DNA from: Thermohalobaculum sp039816045
GTDB taxonomy: Bacteria; Pseudomonadota; Alphaproteobacteria; Rhodobacterales; Rhodobacteraceae
Assembly (NCBI GenBank): GCA_039816045.1
Contig: JBCBYB010000014.1
Coordinates: 48,583 to 112,582 of the forward strand
Reading direction: 5' to 3'
Length of the DNA: 64,000 bases
Shown here: positions 54,959 through 63,884 of the stretch, piece by piece
Numbering within the stretch: position 1 is the first letter of the stretch
Layout: each line of letters starts with the position of its first letter
The notes under the pieces: generated by a model
Databases searched by the model: none
Told to the model about the DNA's origin: nothing
Seen by the model: only the letters and a program-made list of their open reading frames with translations
Translations under genes and position numbers: made by a program

Positions 54959-57144
54959 CAGACGTCTGCTTCCCCGGGAACTTGCTTATCGAGGCCAAGC
55001 ACCCCGTATGCGCATTGCATACCGCTCATCACCGCCGCCTCGACACAGCCGGCGTTCAGCCCGTTCCGCGTCCAGTCTCCGGCGAGATAGAGATTGGCAA
55101 ACCCGGTATTGGCGGAATGCATCCGGAGCGAGAGCGTGTTCGGCGCCGACTGCACATAAAGTTCCGACGGCGCCATGTTCACCCGACAATACTGCCAGTC
55201 GAACCGCTTGAGGCCGGTCGAGCCGTCATCCACGAAAAGCGTGTCCGGATCGAGACCGAGCGGCAGCTCCGGGCGCGCTTCCTCCGGCATCATGACCTCC
55301 GTGTTTCCCCGCAGCCATGTTTTGCAGTCCTCCCGGGCGGTTGCCAGCGCCTTTGCCGGTGCCGTGGGGTCATCGTAGTTCTGCGGTCCCGCAGCGCCAG
55401 CAAGCTGTCCGGTAAAATAGTAGAGCGCCTGTGGAGCAGCGTCCTCGGGCCAGAACTCATGCGGGAGAAGGAAGCTCATGTCAGACCAGGTGCTGAGAGG
55501 CTGCTCGGTCCGCGTACAGACGCGGTTTGGCCATCCGAACCCGCCCCCACCCTCGCCGACCGGGTGCTTGGTCCAGACCTGGAACCCGATGGTGCGTGAG
55601 ACCTGCAGCCCCTCCACCATCGCCTTCCAGGGTGCGCTGACGGCCGAGAGCTCCGGCGTGATGCGCCGCACTTCAGCGACGGAGATCCCGAGCACGACCT
55701 CGTCGAAATCGGCGCCGAGCTTGAGCGTGACGTCTCTCGCATAGGGGTTTGGCGACCAGGGGGACTCGAGATCGATCTCCGCCGCCTCCATCTCCGCGCC
55801 ATGGTCGAGATCTGCCCATTTCGGCCGGTCGGGCCAGGACTTCAGCCCGTCCTCGAGATCAATCAAGGGGTCGTAAGCGCCGCCGAGCGGAGCCGCCTGT
55901 TGGCTGATGCCGATCTGCTCGATCCGGCTGCCATCCGCACTCAGGCCGAGGTTACGCACCTCGCTGAAGAAGCGGAACTTCACACCGCGGCGCCGCAGCA
56001 CCTCATACATGGGCAGGATGACAACCTCACCCATCGAGCCCTTCATCTCCCAGAAGAGCGCGCCCTTATAGGCAAAGAGCAGGCGCAGGAAACCGCGCAG
56101 CCCCGTGCCCGCACCGAGGGACGGTTTCGACTCGTCGCCCTCATAGAACGCGAAGGCATAGTCATAGCCCGCATCGACGGGCGCCCACTGCACCGTCTCC
56201 TCCCAGGCACCCCAACGGCGGAGCCAATCCTTCAGCTCCTGGTTGTCGAGGTGATCGAAGCCCTTCTCCACCACGTCATCGCCCTCGATCCCGGCGATCA
56301 CCGCCTTGGCGAGATTGGCCCCGCGCATCAGCCGGCGCACCCAGTTCGAGAGCCCGAAGAAGTTCATCAGCGCCTTCACCTCGTCCTCGAAGGTGTCGAG
56401 CAGCGACAGAATGTAGGGCACGTTCTCCCGGTCCTGAGGGTCGCGGTTGCGTGCGGAGTCCTTCGCCAGCACCAACGCATGGTGCAACCCGCTGGCGCTC
56501 GGCGCATCGGGCCCAGGCGCCTCTGCGACGGGATCGAGCACCGCCTCCACATGCTCTCCGCCAAGCGCATCGATCGCGCCGATGAGACGGTCCTTTATGC
56601 CCTCTTCGAGAGCCTCAAGCGTCGACATGGGCGCCCGGAGGGACACCGTCTCGGGCCGGTCCGAGGAGCCAAAGAGATACTTGAAGACCGCTTCGATCAC
56701 CGCCTCGATGAACTGTGCCACCGTCGGCACCGGTGGCGGATCGTGCGGCAGCCCCGGCATCGGTAGAAAGCTGATCGGCCATGGGATTTGCTCGCCATCC
56801 ACACGCTCAAACAGCACCACCTCGTTTTTCTCCTTGAACGCGTGATAGACGTTCGCGGCGGGCACGCCCCCCTGCCCCTGCAGGTCGTCGTAGCAGTCCT
56901 TCAGCAGCCCGAAGGCGTTGTAGTAAAACCCCGCGAAGATATGGAGGCCGTGCTCATAGACACGCGCCGCCGGCGGGTGGCTCACATCGCGCCCGCTCGC
57001 ACACTTGCCGCCCAGCCGCCAGCCGAGTTGGTAGACGGTCACATCGTAATTTGCGCGGGTTGCGGGGTCTTCGGTCAATTTGAGCGCCGCCGTAAGGGCG
57101 CCAACGCCGCCACCGAGGACGGCCACCTTTTTGGGCTCGGTCAT
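54958..57144 (-). CDS. FAD-dependent carotene-desaturase-like oxidoreductase
   Basis: 728 residues. N-terminal FAD/NAD motif VAVLGGGVGALTAAL (8-22), then LGWRLGGKCASGRD (second flavin contact) and C-terminal LYLAGDWTRNGLNAGCVEAA, the closing flavin motif of phytoene/zeta-carotene desaturases and amine oxidases. It is longer than bacterial phytoene desaturase (about 500) because of a large insert at about 130-330. The substrate is probably an isoprenoid or other long hydrophobic chain. Lies between the FadL-type channel gene and the cyclase/ATPase gene. No other carotenoid genes are seen. Confidence 0.85.
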   Translation of the reverse strand: MTEPKKVAVLGGGVGALTAALKLTEDPATRANYDVTVYQLGWRLGGKCASGRDVSHPPAARVYEHGLHIFAGFYYNAFGLLKDCYDDLQGQGGVPAANVYHAFKEKNEVVLFERVDGEQIPWPISFLPMPGLPHDPPPVPTVAQFIEAVIEAVFKYLFGSSDRPETVSLRAPMSTLEALEEGIKDRLIGAIDALGGEHVEAVLDPVAEAPGPDAPSASGLHHALVLAKDSARNRDPQDRENVPYILSLLDTFEDEVKALMNFFGLSNWVRRLMRGANLAKAVIAGIEGDDVVEKGFDHLDNQELKDWLRRWGAWEETVQWAPVDAGYDYAFAFYEGDESKPSLGAGTGLRGFLRLLFAYKGALFWEMKGSMGEVVILPMYEVLRRRGVKFRFFSEVRNLGLSADGSRIEQIGISQQAAPLGGAYDPLIDLEDGLKSWPDRPKWADLDHGAEMEAAEIDLESPWSPNPYARDVTLKLGADFDEVVLGISVAEVRRITPELSAVSAPWKAMVEGLQVSRTIGFQVWTKHPVGEGGGGFGWPNRVCTRTEQPLSTWSDMSFLLPHEFWPEDAAPQALYYFTGQLAGAAGPQNYDDPTAPAKALATAREDCKTWLRGNTEVMMPEEARPELPLGLDPDTLFVDDGSTGLKRFDWQYCRVNMAPSELYVQSAPNTLSLRMHSANTGFANLYLAGDWTRNGLNAGCVEAAVMSGMQCAYGVLGLDKQVPGEADV

Positions 57145-57185
57145 CGCAACTCTCCCATCACACTGCCCAAACGGGCAGACACGCC

Positions 57186-58532
57186 TCAGAACGTCAAACT
57201 GAGCTGAAGGCTCACCACATCGGAGGCGTTGTCGGTACTGCCGACGAGACGCCCGCTCGCCGGATCGCTAAAATCGTAAGTCGCGTCATCGAAAAAGAAG
57301 TGCTGGTAGGCCAGATCCACCGTCAGGGCATCGGTCAGCCGGTAACCGACGCCGAGCGCGATGGAGTATGTGCTTGCCCCCGGCAGCCGCGGCACCCGGA
57401 AGCGGTCGTTGAGCGGCGTCTGGTCATAGGCGACCCCGCCGCGCAGTGTGAGCCGGTCGTTGACCGCATAGGTCGCACCGAGCGCCACGTAGAAGCTGTC
57501 GTCGTACTCCGCGCGCAGCACGGCATCGGGCTGCAATGGGTTGGTGAAGCGCACCACCGTCTCGTCCACCACGCTCCACTGGGTCCAGATCACCTGGCCG
57601 AGCAGCGTGAGTTCGTCGGTCGCGTTGACTGCCGCGCCGAGGCTGACGGTGGCCGGCAGCTCGAGCTCGGTCTCCGCCGTCGTGTCGACAAAGGCACCCG
57701 TCGAGGTGAGGAACTCGGCCTGCTCGGGCAGTCGGAAATCCGCCGTGCCGGCGAGCGAAATCGTCATCGGCGCCCGGAACGAGAGCCCGACGCGGCCCCA
57801 GTCGAAATTGCCCATGACGCCGAGGTTGAAGCCGGGCTCGAACCCGTCCGCCTCCAGGCTCAGTTCCCCGTCCGCCGCCTGGGGCGCAAGACCGAGGCCC
57901 AGACAATCAGGCCCGACGATCCCGAGACAGACCGCGCCGAAATCGACCGCATTGGTCAGCCGGGTGTCTGCATAGGTGAAGTCGATCCCGCCACCGATCG
58001 CGAAATTGTTACTGAGTTTCCAGGACAGAGCGACGCTGGCATCGAGCACAAGCAGCTCCGACTTGAGTGCCTCATAGCGTCCTGTGAAGGCCCGGCCGTA
58101 CTCGGTGGACTGTCCGTAAGGCGCATTCAGTGCGAAACCGAGCCGCACATCCTGGCTGAGCGGAAGGATGAGATAGCTGCTCGGCACCACCCCGATGGCC
58201 GCCCCGTCGCCATCGTTGCCGATCCGCGGAAGCCCGAGCGCATCGGTCGAGCCGCCATCGGTATAATCGCTGCGCGGAAACAGGAAATCCGCGCTCGTCG
58301 AGACGATTCGCCCCTCGAGAAAGGCCATTCCGCTGGGATTGTAATGCACTGTATCGGGCCCGCCCGCGAGCGCACTTGCGCCTGCATACCCAGTCCCAGC
58401 CGAGCGTGCGCTCTGCCCAATTAGGGCGAATCCGCCCGCCGCAGCAGGATTCGCCAAAACAGCGCCCAAAATCGCGGCCCACAATACAATGGCCGTTTGC
58501 AGGTTAACACAACGCCCCCGAAAGCACTCCAA
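57186..58532 (-). CDS. FadL/OmpP1/TodX-family outer-membrane transport protein
   Basis: 448 residues. The TTG at 58532 is chosen because GAGGGG lies 7 bases upstream and no in-frame ATG precedes the signal sequence. Signal peptide ending NPAAA, then GGFALIGQSARSAGTGYAGASA, the N-terminal plug region of FadL, and many amphipathic beta strands, ending in aromatic SLQLSLTF as outer-membrane barrels do. NPSGMAFL is a FadL hallmark. Takes up hydrophobic molecules (fatty acids, hydrocarbons). First gene of the operon with the flavoprotein, cyclase/ATPase and decarboxylase-fold genes; the AT-rich gap upstream should hold the promoter. Confidence 0.92.
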   Translation of the reverse strand: MECFRGRCVNLQTAIVLWAAILGAVLANPAAAGGFALIGQSARSAGTGYAGASALAGGPDTVHYNPSGMAFLEGRIVSTSADFLFPRSDYTDGGSTDALGLPRIGNDGDGAAIGVVPSSYLILPLSQDVRLGFALNAPYGQSTEYGRAFTGRYEALKSELLVLDASVALSWKLSNNFAIGGGIDFTYADTRLTNAVDFGAVCLGIVGPDCLGLGLAPQAADGELSLEADGFEPGFNLGVMGNFDWGRVGLSFRAPMTISLAGTADFRLPEQAEFLTSTGAFVDTTAETELELPATVSLGAAVNATDELTLLGQVIWTQWSVVDETVVRFTNPLQPDAVLRAEYDDSFYVALGATYAVNDRLTLRGGVAYDQTPLNDRFRVPRLPGASTYSIALGVGYRLTDALTVDLAYQHFFFDDATYDFSDPASGRLVGSTDNASDVVSLQLSLTF

Positions 58533-58683
58533 TTCTCTTCCCCTCGATGCTGTCCCTGACGTTTTTTTTCAGACTTAATCTAATTCATAGACGCAAGATA
58601 GTGTCGCGATTATGACTGGCGACCGCGAGTTCTCGGCCGCACGAGGGCCTTGGTCCATCAAGTTCGGGCAAAAAGGGTGCTGA

Positions 58684-59484
58684 ATGGCGCAAAAAGTCGA
58701 GATGCCTACGCACGGATTCTATGACATAGATCCGGCAGACGGGACGGCGCGCTGGACGATCGGCATCGTCGCGACCAATCCTGAGGAGCTTGCGGTCTGT
58801 GTCGAGCGGTTGCGCGCCGCTGGGTTTTCTCGGGACGACACCACCCTTCTTGTGGTGCGGAACTTTGGACAGAACCACCTGGACTGCTTTGCTGCGATCA
58901 CTCGGTTTCTCGAAGATGCCCAAGGCCGCCGGCTCATCGTGCTGCACCAGGATGTCTCGCCGCTCGAGGAGGCGGCCGCATTGTGGACGGCCCTCGAAGC
59001 CTTGGATGAACGCGACCCGGATTGGGCGCTCGCCGGGAATGCAGGCTATCGAGGGCTGATGCGCCCGGTCTGGCGGATCTCGGACCCCCACGACACCGAC
59101 GCCCGCATTGGCGACCCGCCGCAATCGGTGCTGAGCCTGGACGAGAACCTGCTGATCCTGAACCTCAAAAATCCGGTGCGCCCTTCATCGGGTCTGACCG
59201 GTTTTCATTTCTATGGGACCGATCTCTGCCTTGCCGCTGCCGAGGCTGGCAGGCGGGCCTATGTGCTTGATTGGTTGGTGCGCCATGACAGCCAGGGGTC
59301 CCGGAACACGTCTTGGCGCGCAGGCATCGCGATGATGGAACGCCATTGGGGACCCCGCCTCGGTCACCGGATCCTGCCGACGCCGACGGCCTTTCTGTTG
59401 TTCGGTCTGTTCCGGGTCCTTCGTCCGATCCGGCACAAGCTCTACGGCGCACTGTGGCGGATCGAGCGCCGGATCTGGTGGTAG
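58684..59484 (+). CDS. Glycosyltransferase-like protein (GT2/StrF-type)
   Basis: 266 residues. A Rossmann-like start (IGIVATNPEELAVCVERL), LIVLHQDV in place of a DxD motif, ALAGNAGYRGL, SLDENLLILN, and FHFYGTDLCLAAAEAGRRAYVL followed by RHDS. This pattern occurs in StrF-like family-2 glycosyltransferase domains. A basic/aromatic C-terminal helix (LLFGLFRVLRPIRHKLYG) may bind membrane. The substrate is unknown; a polysaccharide or surface-glycan role is plausible. Divergent from the FadL operon and convergent with the esterase/LamG gene. Confidence 0.75.
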   Translation: MAQKVEMPTHGFYDIDPADGTARWTIGIVATNPEELAVCVERLRAAGFSRDDTTLLVVRNFGQNHLDCFAAITRFLEDAQGRRLIVLHQDVSPLEEAAALWTALEALDERDPDWALAGNAGYRGLMRPVWRISDPHDTDARIGDPPQSVLSLDENLLILNLKNPVRPSSGLTGFHFYGTDLCLAAAEAGRRAYVLDWLVRHDSQGSRNTSWRAGIAMMERHWGPRLGHRILPTPTAFLLFGLFRVLRPIRHKLYGALWRIERRIWW

Positions 59485-59526
59485 GCCGAGCCGCAGGCGC
59501 GAGGCCCGCGGCTCCCGCCTGACCCC

Positions 59527-62500
59527 CTACCAGTAGGGGTTGTTCTGCCCGAGCATCTGCCCGAGCCAGACATTGGCCTGGCGCTTCTGGGTGGTGGTGA
59601 AGGCGTCGCCCGAGACGAACATGCCGTGGAACCGCCCTTTGAAATCGCCGTACGCGAAGGGGGCCACACCGATGCGGAACGTCTTGCCGGTTGGGTAGGC
59701 CCCTCCAGCCGTGGCGTCCGACCAGGACGTGGTTGTCTGGCGCGAGACAAATTCGCGCCCGGCCGCGCTGTTCAGGATCAGGATGGGCGAGAACTCTCGC
59801 ACCCCGTCCAGGATCGATATGGCGTGCGGATCGGAGACAGTCCCGGCATGCCAAACCCGCCATGGTCCGCCGAAGCCGCCGAGGACATTGTTCACGTTCT
59901 GGAACAGCACGAAGGTATCCGGATCGAGGTTTGCACCGACATCCGACATTACATGCCGACCCGAGCTGACGTCGTCGGTCGTGACCGCGCAGCCAACCGC
60001 GTAGTTAACCTGGTTCGGCACGAGGCCCCCGCCGGAATAGACCAGCTGATCGTCCACCCCGTCGAAGTCGAGATACCAGTTGGTTTCGCCGACACGCATG
60101 TAGTGGAAGGTGTTGTTCAGATGCGCGAGCACGTCGCTCATCGTGATGGTATAGGATCGCCGGATCGGGCGGGCAGCATCCGAGGGGGCGGTGAAGTATC
60201 CGCCGAGAGGGCCGCTCACGACAACCGTGCCGACCGGATCGCCCTCGCCGGCCGGGGTGGTCGCTGAGGCTCCCGTGCGCTCTTGGAAAAACTTGGTACC
60301 GTCGTCGACGCGGAACCAGGCGAGCGCCCCGAGATCGGCCTCCGGATCGACCGGCATCGCATAGGTTGCCCGGCCCTGTGGCACCAGAAGCCCAAGCCCG
60401 TCCATGGCGCTCGAACTCTCGCGCGGCCAGCCCTTCCAGAGATCGAAATCGAAATAGTCGCTGCGGTACGACATTCCGAAGCCAGGTATCACCGAAACCA
60501 GAGAGCCCCGCTCCCAGGAACCTGAGTCTTTCGTGATGGTGATGGTGCCACGGCGGTTTGGTGCTTCGCCTGTACCGGTGTCGCCAATGGCTGTCGAGAA
60601 GCCTGAGCGAGAAGGCAGCCGGGATCCCGTGATGTCGTGGATCTCGATGCCTTGGACAGGGTTCTGGCCCACCGGCGGGGTTTCGCCATTGGCGCTCCAC
60701 TCGGTCTGCAGATTGCCACCGCTCGGCAGATCGATGTGGACCGTGACCTCGTCCAACGTCCCGTTCACCGTCAAATCCACCGGCAGCGGCTCAGTGATGG
60801 GCTCGATGCCACAGGCAGCCAGACCCGCGATGAGCAGCGCGCGGGACGCACGGTCCTTCGCGATAGGATCGACCGCGTGACCGCCATCGAGTTCGACGCC
60901 GTTCATCGAGGTCCCAACCACAATGCCAGGGTTCTCGTCGGCATAGGCCTTCTGAAGCAGCGTGTACTGGAACTCTGGCTCGTCAGGAAAGGCAATCCAG
61001 GCAATATCCTGATCCACCGACGCGGCCACTTGCCCGAAACCAGGCCCCTGCATCAGCGCAACGCCGGCCGAGGTGGTGTGGAAGAAATCGGGGCTCCAAA
61101 GGTAGTTGTCGCCGATCGGCCAGGTCACCAACCCACCGCTGTCGTCCCCCTTGATCAGGGCGTCGTGATCCTCGTCGACCCGGAACTCGGTGATCGAGAC
61201 TCCCCATTCGATACAGAACGCGCTGACCCGGTTGCCGACCACATCGATCAGGCTGCCGGGCGCGTCCGACCAGAGACGGTCGGTGATGTTGTCATCCTGC
61301 AAGAAGGCAACACCTGCCCCCTCCTGCATCATGTCGAAGATCATCACCGGGACGTTGCCGTACTGGGCCTTGAGTTCGTCGGCCATCGCAGAGGCACCGT
61401 TCGTGCGCGGGCTGGCGGCGGTCACGCGATCGACCACCAGCGATCCCGAACCTGGGGCGCCTCCCGAGACTGTGCTCGTTGTGCGGAAGCGGAAGCAGAT
61501 CGACAAGTTGCCCGGATCGGTGGGTGCGAACCCGCCAGCCGTGGCCTTGACCGGAAACTCGATGTTGGACTGTCCAACCATGGCGAGCACCCAGCCAACA
61601 CCGCAATAGGCCCGGCTGCGCTGAAGCAGAGTTTGGCTGGCCGCATCGCGGACCTCGACGTGACACCAGCCATCCGTCGACAGTGGCCAGGTGATCGACC
61701 CGGACCAGGTTCCTCCGCCGGCAAGATCCGCCCCCGCCAGGGGCGCCCAATCCGACAAAGGAGTGCCATTGCGGTAGCGGATTCTCGCCTCGACACCGCC
61801 CGTCAGACCGGTCGATGTGCCGGACAGCGTGACGGAAACTCCGGTTTGCCCAGGGGCACACCCCCAGACCTGTCCATCAACGATGGGATCCAAGGCAAAC
61901 GTGTTGCCGGCGCCGTCCCGCGCAGGTGTGATGTCCCCGCCAGGCAGGAAGTCGCCCGTCGCCAGCCACGCGCCGTGGGCATCACCCGTTGCCCAGGACG
62001 CCGCATAGAAGCTGCTTTCGGTATAGTCTGTCAGGTCCCGCCCAATAAGCCAGTTCGCGCCGGTCGGAAGGACGTCTTCGGGCGCCTGGCCCTCGGACAT
62101 GGACGAGAGCACGGCATTAGAAACGGTGCCCGAATAGTACCCTAGAAAACGGATCGATCCGTCAAAGCCACGGTTGTCTGGAGACGCGAAGGGTTGGTCG
62201 GCAACCGAGCCACCACTGCCCGTGCATCCGATCAACAGGGTCGCGAGATCCAAGTCAATGCCCGAAAAGCTGGTGAGACCATCGCTCCAAGCCTCGGTAC
62301 CCATAGACGTTCCGTCCGAAAAGGCCCGCAGCGAAAGATCTGTGCCGTCGCTCGACACGCAGATGACAAGCCGCCGTGGCTTACCCGCCAATGTCAGCGT
62401 GCCCAAGCGCGACTGGAGCGCGTCGTTTGAGGCCCTGAACACGATCTGGCGGCTCGCCGACTTCTCCTGCGGCCCCACGACTGCGAGAGACAGTCCGCCG

Positions 62501-62781
62501 GCGAGCGGCACTCCACGCCAGTCGTTCCCTAAGACGAAATGGGACTCGGTCTGCCACTGGCCGTACCGGTCCCACGGGACCTCGATCGTGACGATCAGTG
62601 CACCCGCGCTCGAGAGCAGCGTCTCAGAAATGCCCGTGGCGGTGATGTAGGAGTAGCCGGCCGTTGCAAAACCTGTGTTCGCTTGCGCCATTTGAAGCGC
62701 ATAGCTCTCGTTGGCCGGCAACGGGTGCGAGGACCCGTTCAGCACGGGCGCTGCGGCGAGAACGCCTGGAAGTGAGATCAT
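59527..62781 (-). CDS. Large protein with SGNH/sialate-O-acetylesterase-like domain and LamG-like domains
   Basis: 1084 residues from the ATG at 62781 (GGAG 8 bases upstream); the frame is open 76 codons further without family-like sequence. A LamG/concanavalin-like region at about 20-240, then an esterase domain with MVGQSN (nucleophile S405) and DGGHAVDP (D632, H635), matching the SASA/SGNH layout. A second LamG-like segment is near 895-1084 (LDFDGVDDQLVYSGGG). No signal peptide is visible, so it may be a tail-fibre- or surface-type protein exported by another route. The role is probably deacetylation of a polysaccharide; the ligand is unknown. Next to a glycosyltransferase gene and IS debris. 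Confidence 0.75.
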   Translation of the reverse strand: MISLPGVLAAAPVLNGSSHPLPANESYALQMAQANTGFATAGYSYITATGISETLLSSAGALIVTIEVPWDRYGQWQTESHFVLGNDWRGVPLAGGLSLAVVGPQEKSASRQIVFRASNDALQSRLGTLTLAGKPRRLVICVSSDGTDLSLRAFSDGTSMGTEAWSDGLTSFSGIDLDLATLLIGCTGSGGSVADQPFASPDNRGFDGSIRFLGYYSGTVSNAVLSSMSEGQAPEDVLPTGANWLIGRDLTDYTESSFYAASWATGDAHGAWLATGDFLPGGDITPARDGAGNTFALDPIVDGQVWGCAPGQTGVSVTLSGTSTGLTGGVEARIRYRNGTPLSDWAPLAGADLAGGGTWSGSITWPLSTDGWCHVEVRDAASQTLLQRSRAYCGVGWVLAMVGQSNIEFPVKATAGGFAPTDPGNLSICFRFRTTSTVSGGAPGSGSLVVDRVTAASPRTNGASAMADELKAQYGNVPVMIFDMMQEGAGVAFLQDDNITDRLWSDAPGSLIDVVGNRVSAFCIEWGVSITEFRVDEDHDALIKGDDSGGLVTWPIGDNYLWSPDFFHTTSAGVALMQGPGFGQVAASVDQDIAWIAFPDEPEFQYTLLQKAYADENPGIVVGTSMNGVELDGGHAVDPIAKDRASRALLIAGLAACGIEPITEPLPVDLTVNGTLDEVTVHIDLPSGGNLQTEWSANGETPPVGQNPVQGIEIHDITGSRLPSRSGFSTAIGDTGTGEAPNRRGTITITKDSGSWERGSLVSVIPGFGMSYRSDYFDFDLWKGWPRESSSAMDGLGLLVPQGRATYAMPVDPEADLGALAWFRVDDGTKFFQERTGASATTPAGEGDPVGTVVVSGPLGGYFTAPSDAARPIRRSYTITMSDVLAHLNNTFHYMRVGETNWYLDFDGVDDQLVYSGGGLVPNQVNYAVGCAVTTDDVSSGRHVMSDVGANLDPDTFVLFQNVNNVLGGFGGPWRVWHAGTVSDPHAISILDGVREFSPILILNSAAGREFVSRQTTTSWSDATAGGAYPTGKTFRIGVAPFAYGDFKGRFHGMFVSGDAFTTTQKRQANVWLGQMLGQNNPYW

Positions 62782-63091
62782 GGCATACGCTCCAACTAGG
62801 TCCGGTCTGGACGCCGCCGCCACCGCGGTGCTTGGACCAGAAAGGGAGTGGGCGATGCTGATGCGGGACGGGGTGTCTCGCAAGTGGGTTGTAGGTCGGC
62901 GCGATCCGCCGAACGCCCGCATCATGAAAGGAATGCGTAAAATTTGTCTTAATCCGCATATCCCGTTTGAACCGAGCTTCGCGCCACTGTCGTCCTGTGA
63001 TATCCTCATGATGACAACGGGTTAACGAGGTCGGAGCGGCATGGCGGCAGTGAACCCGGTGGGTGAATAGGATACAGGGGCTCTGCGCCTC
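62782..63091. other. Intergenic region before the IS fragments
   Basis: No gene is supported. It holds the ribosome site of the large esterase/LamG gene at its left edge. The minus-strand frame continuing upstream of that gene is arginine-rich and lacks a start with a ribosome site. At its right edge the left end of the IS1380-type element must begin, but I cannot identify the terminal repeat. Confidence 0.5.
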
Positions 63092-63535
63092 CAATTCGAC
63101 CGGTCGGTGAAGCTCGCGTTCCGGGGCTCCTCGATCAGCTCGGATGGCGGCCTGCCGCTGCAACGGGAGCTGGACGACGCCCTCGGCCTGACGGATTTCG
63201 CGGCGGGGGTGATCGGCGACCCGCGAACCGGGCGGAATGGTCGACACCGCCTCGCCGGGCTGCTGCGCCAGTCGATTTTCTCCCGGCTCGCGGGCTACGA
63301 GGATGTCAACGACGCGGACCGGCTGCGCCGCGATCCGGTGATGCGGCAGCTCGTCGGCGGCCGGGCGGTGAAGCGAGGGGCCGCGTCGGCGAGTGCCATT
63401 GGCCGGTTCGAGACCGCGATGCTGACGCGCCCGGAGAGCCTCGCCGATCTGCCCGGCCGCTGGATCGATGCGGTGCACGACCGGCAACCGCCGAAGGTCG
63501 TTACGCTCGACATGGACAGCTCCGAGAGTCCCCTC
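63092..63535 (+). pseudogene. IS1380-family transposase, 5' fragment
   Basis: The plus-strand frame encodes LRLQFDRSVKLAFRGSSI, SSDGGLPLQRELDDALGLTD, AGVIGDPRTGRNGRHRLAGLLRQ and SRLAGYEDVNDADRLRRDP, and ends in VVTLDMDSSESP, the first conserved part of IS1380-type transposases, with the catalytic-region aspartates. After this motif the family sequence stops and minus-strand IS3 sequence begins. The original start codon is unclear: an in-frame TAG lies upstream at about 63068, so the N-terminus is damaged or begins at GTG 63107. Confidence 0.85.
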
Positions 63536-63536
63536 T

Positions 63537-63828
63537 CGGCGAATGCAAGCATTCGCCTGACGGGCAGCGCTTGAGGATCAGCTTATCCACCTCGAGCTCG
63601 GCCACGGATGCTGCGCGCCCATCCCTGCGGGATGTCTCGAGCGAACGCATCTCAGAAAGCTGTGAGCGCCCCATTCCGCCGAACTTCCGACGCCAAATGT
63701 AGTACGTGGCGTCACTGATCCCGGCCTTCCGGCATGCCTCCGACACATCGCTTCCGGCAGCCAGATGAACCTCGATCTCTCGAAGCAGCTTAAGCGCATC
63801 CTCGTCCGTCTGGCGCTTCCGGGCCATC
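63537..63828 (-). pseudogene. IS3-family transposase OrfA fragment
   Basis: From the ATG at 63828: MARKRQTDEDALKLLREIEV, a helix-turn-helix SDVSEACRKAGISDATYYIW, RRKFGGMGRSQLSEMRSLE and a degenerate leucine-zipper segment ending VDKLIL. This is the OrfA of IS3-type elements (normally about 90 residues before the frameshift to OrfB). OrfB is absent and the zipper is mutated (ETSRRDGRAASVAELE), so it is a remnant. It sits in the opposite orientation inside the IS1380-type transposase gene. Confidence 0.85.
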
Positions 63829-63884
63829 GATATCCCCTCCCTCAGCTCTAAACAATGATGGCCCATTTCCACGGGGCAGGGACA

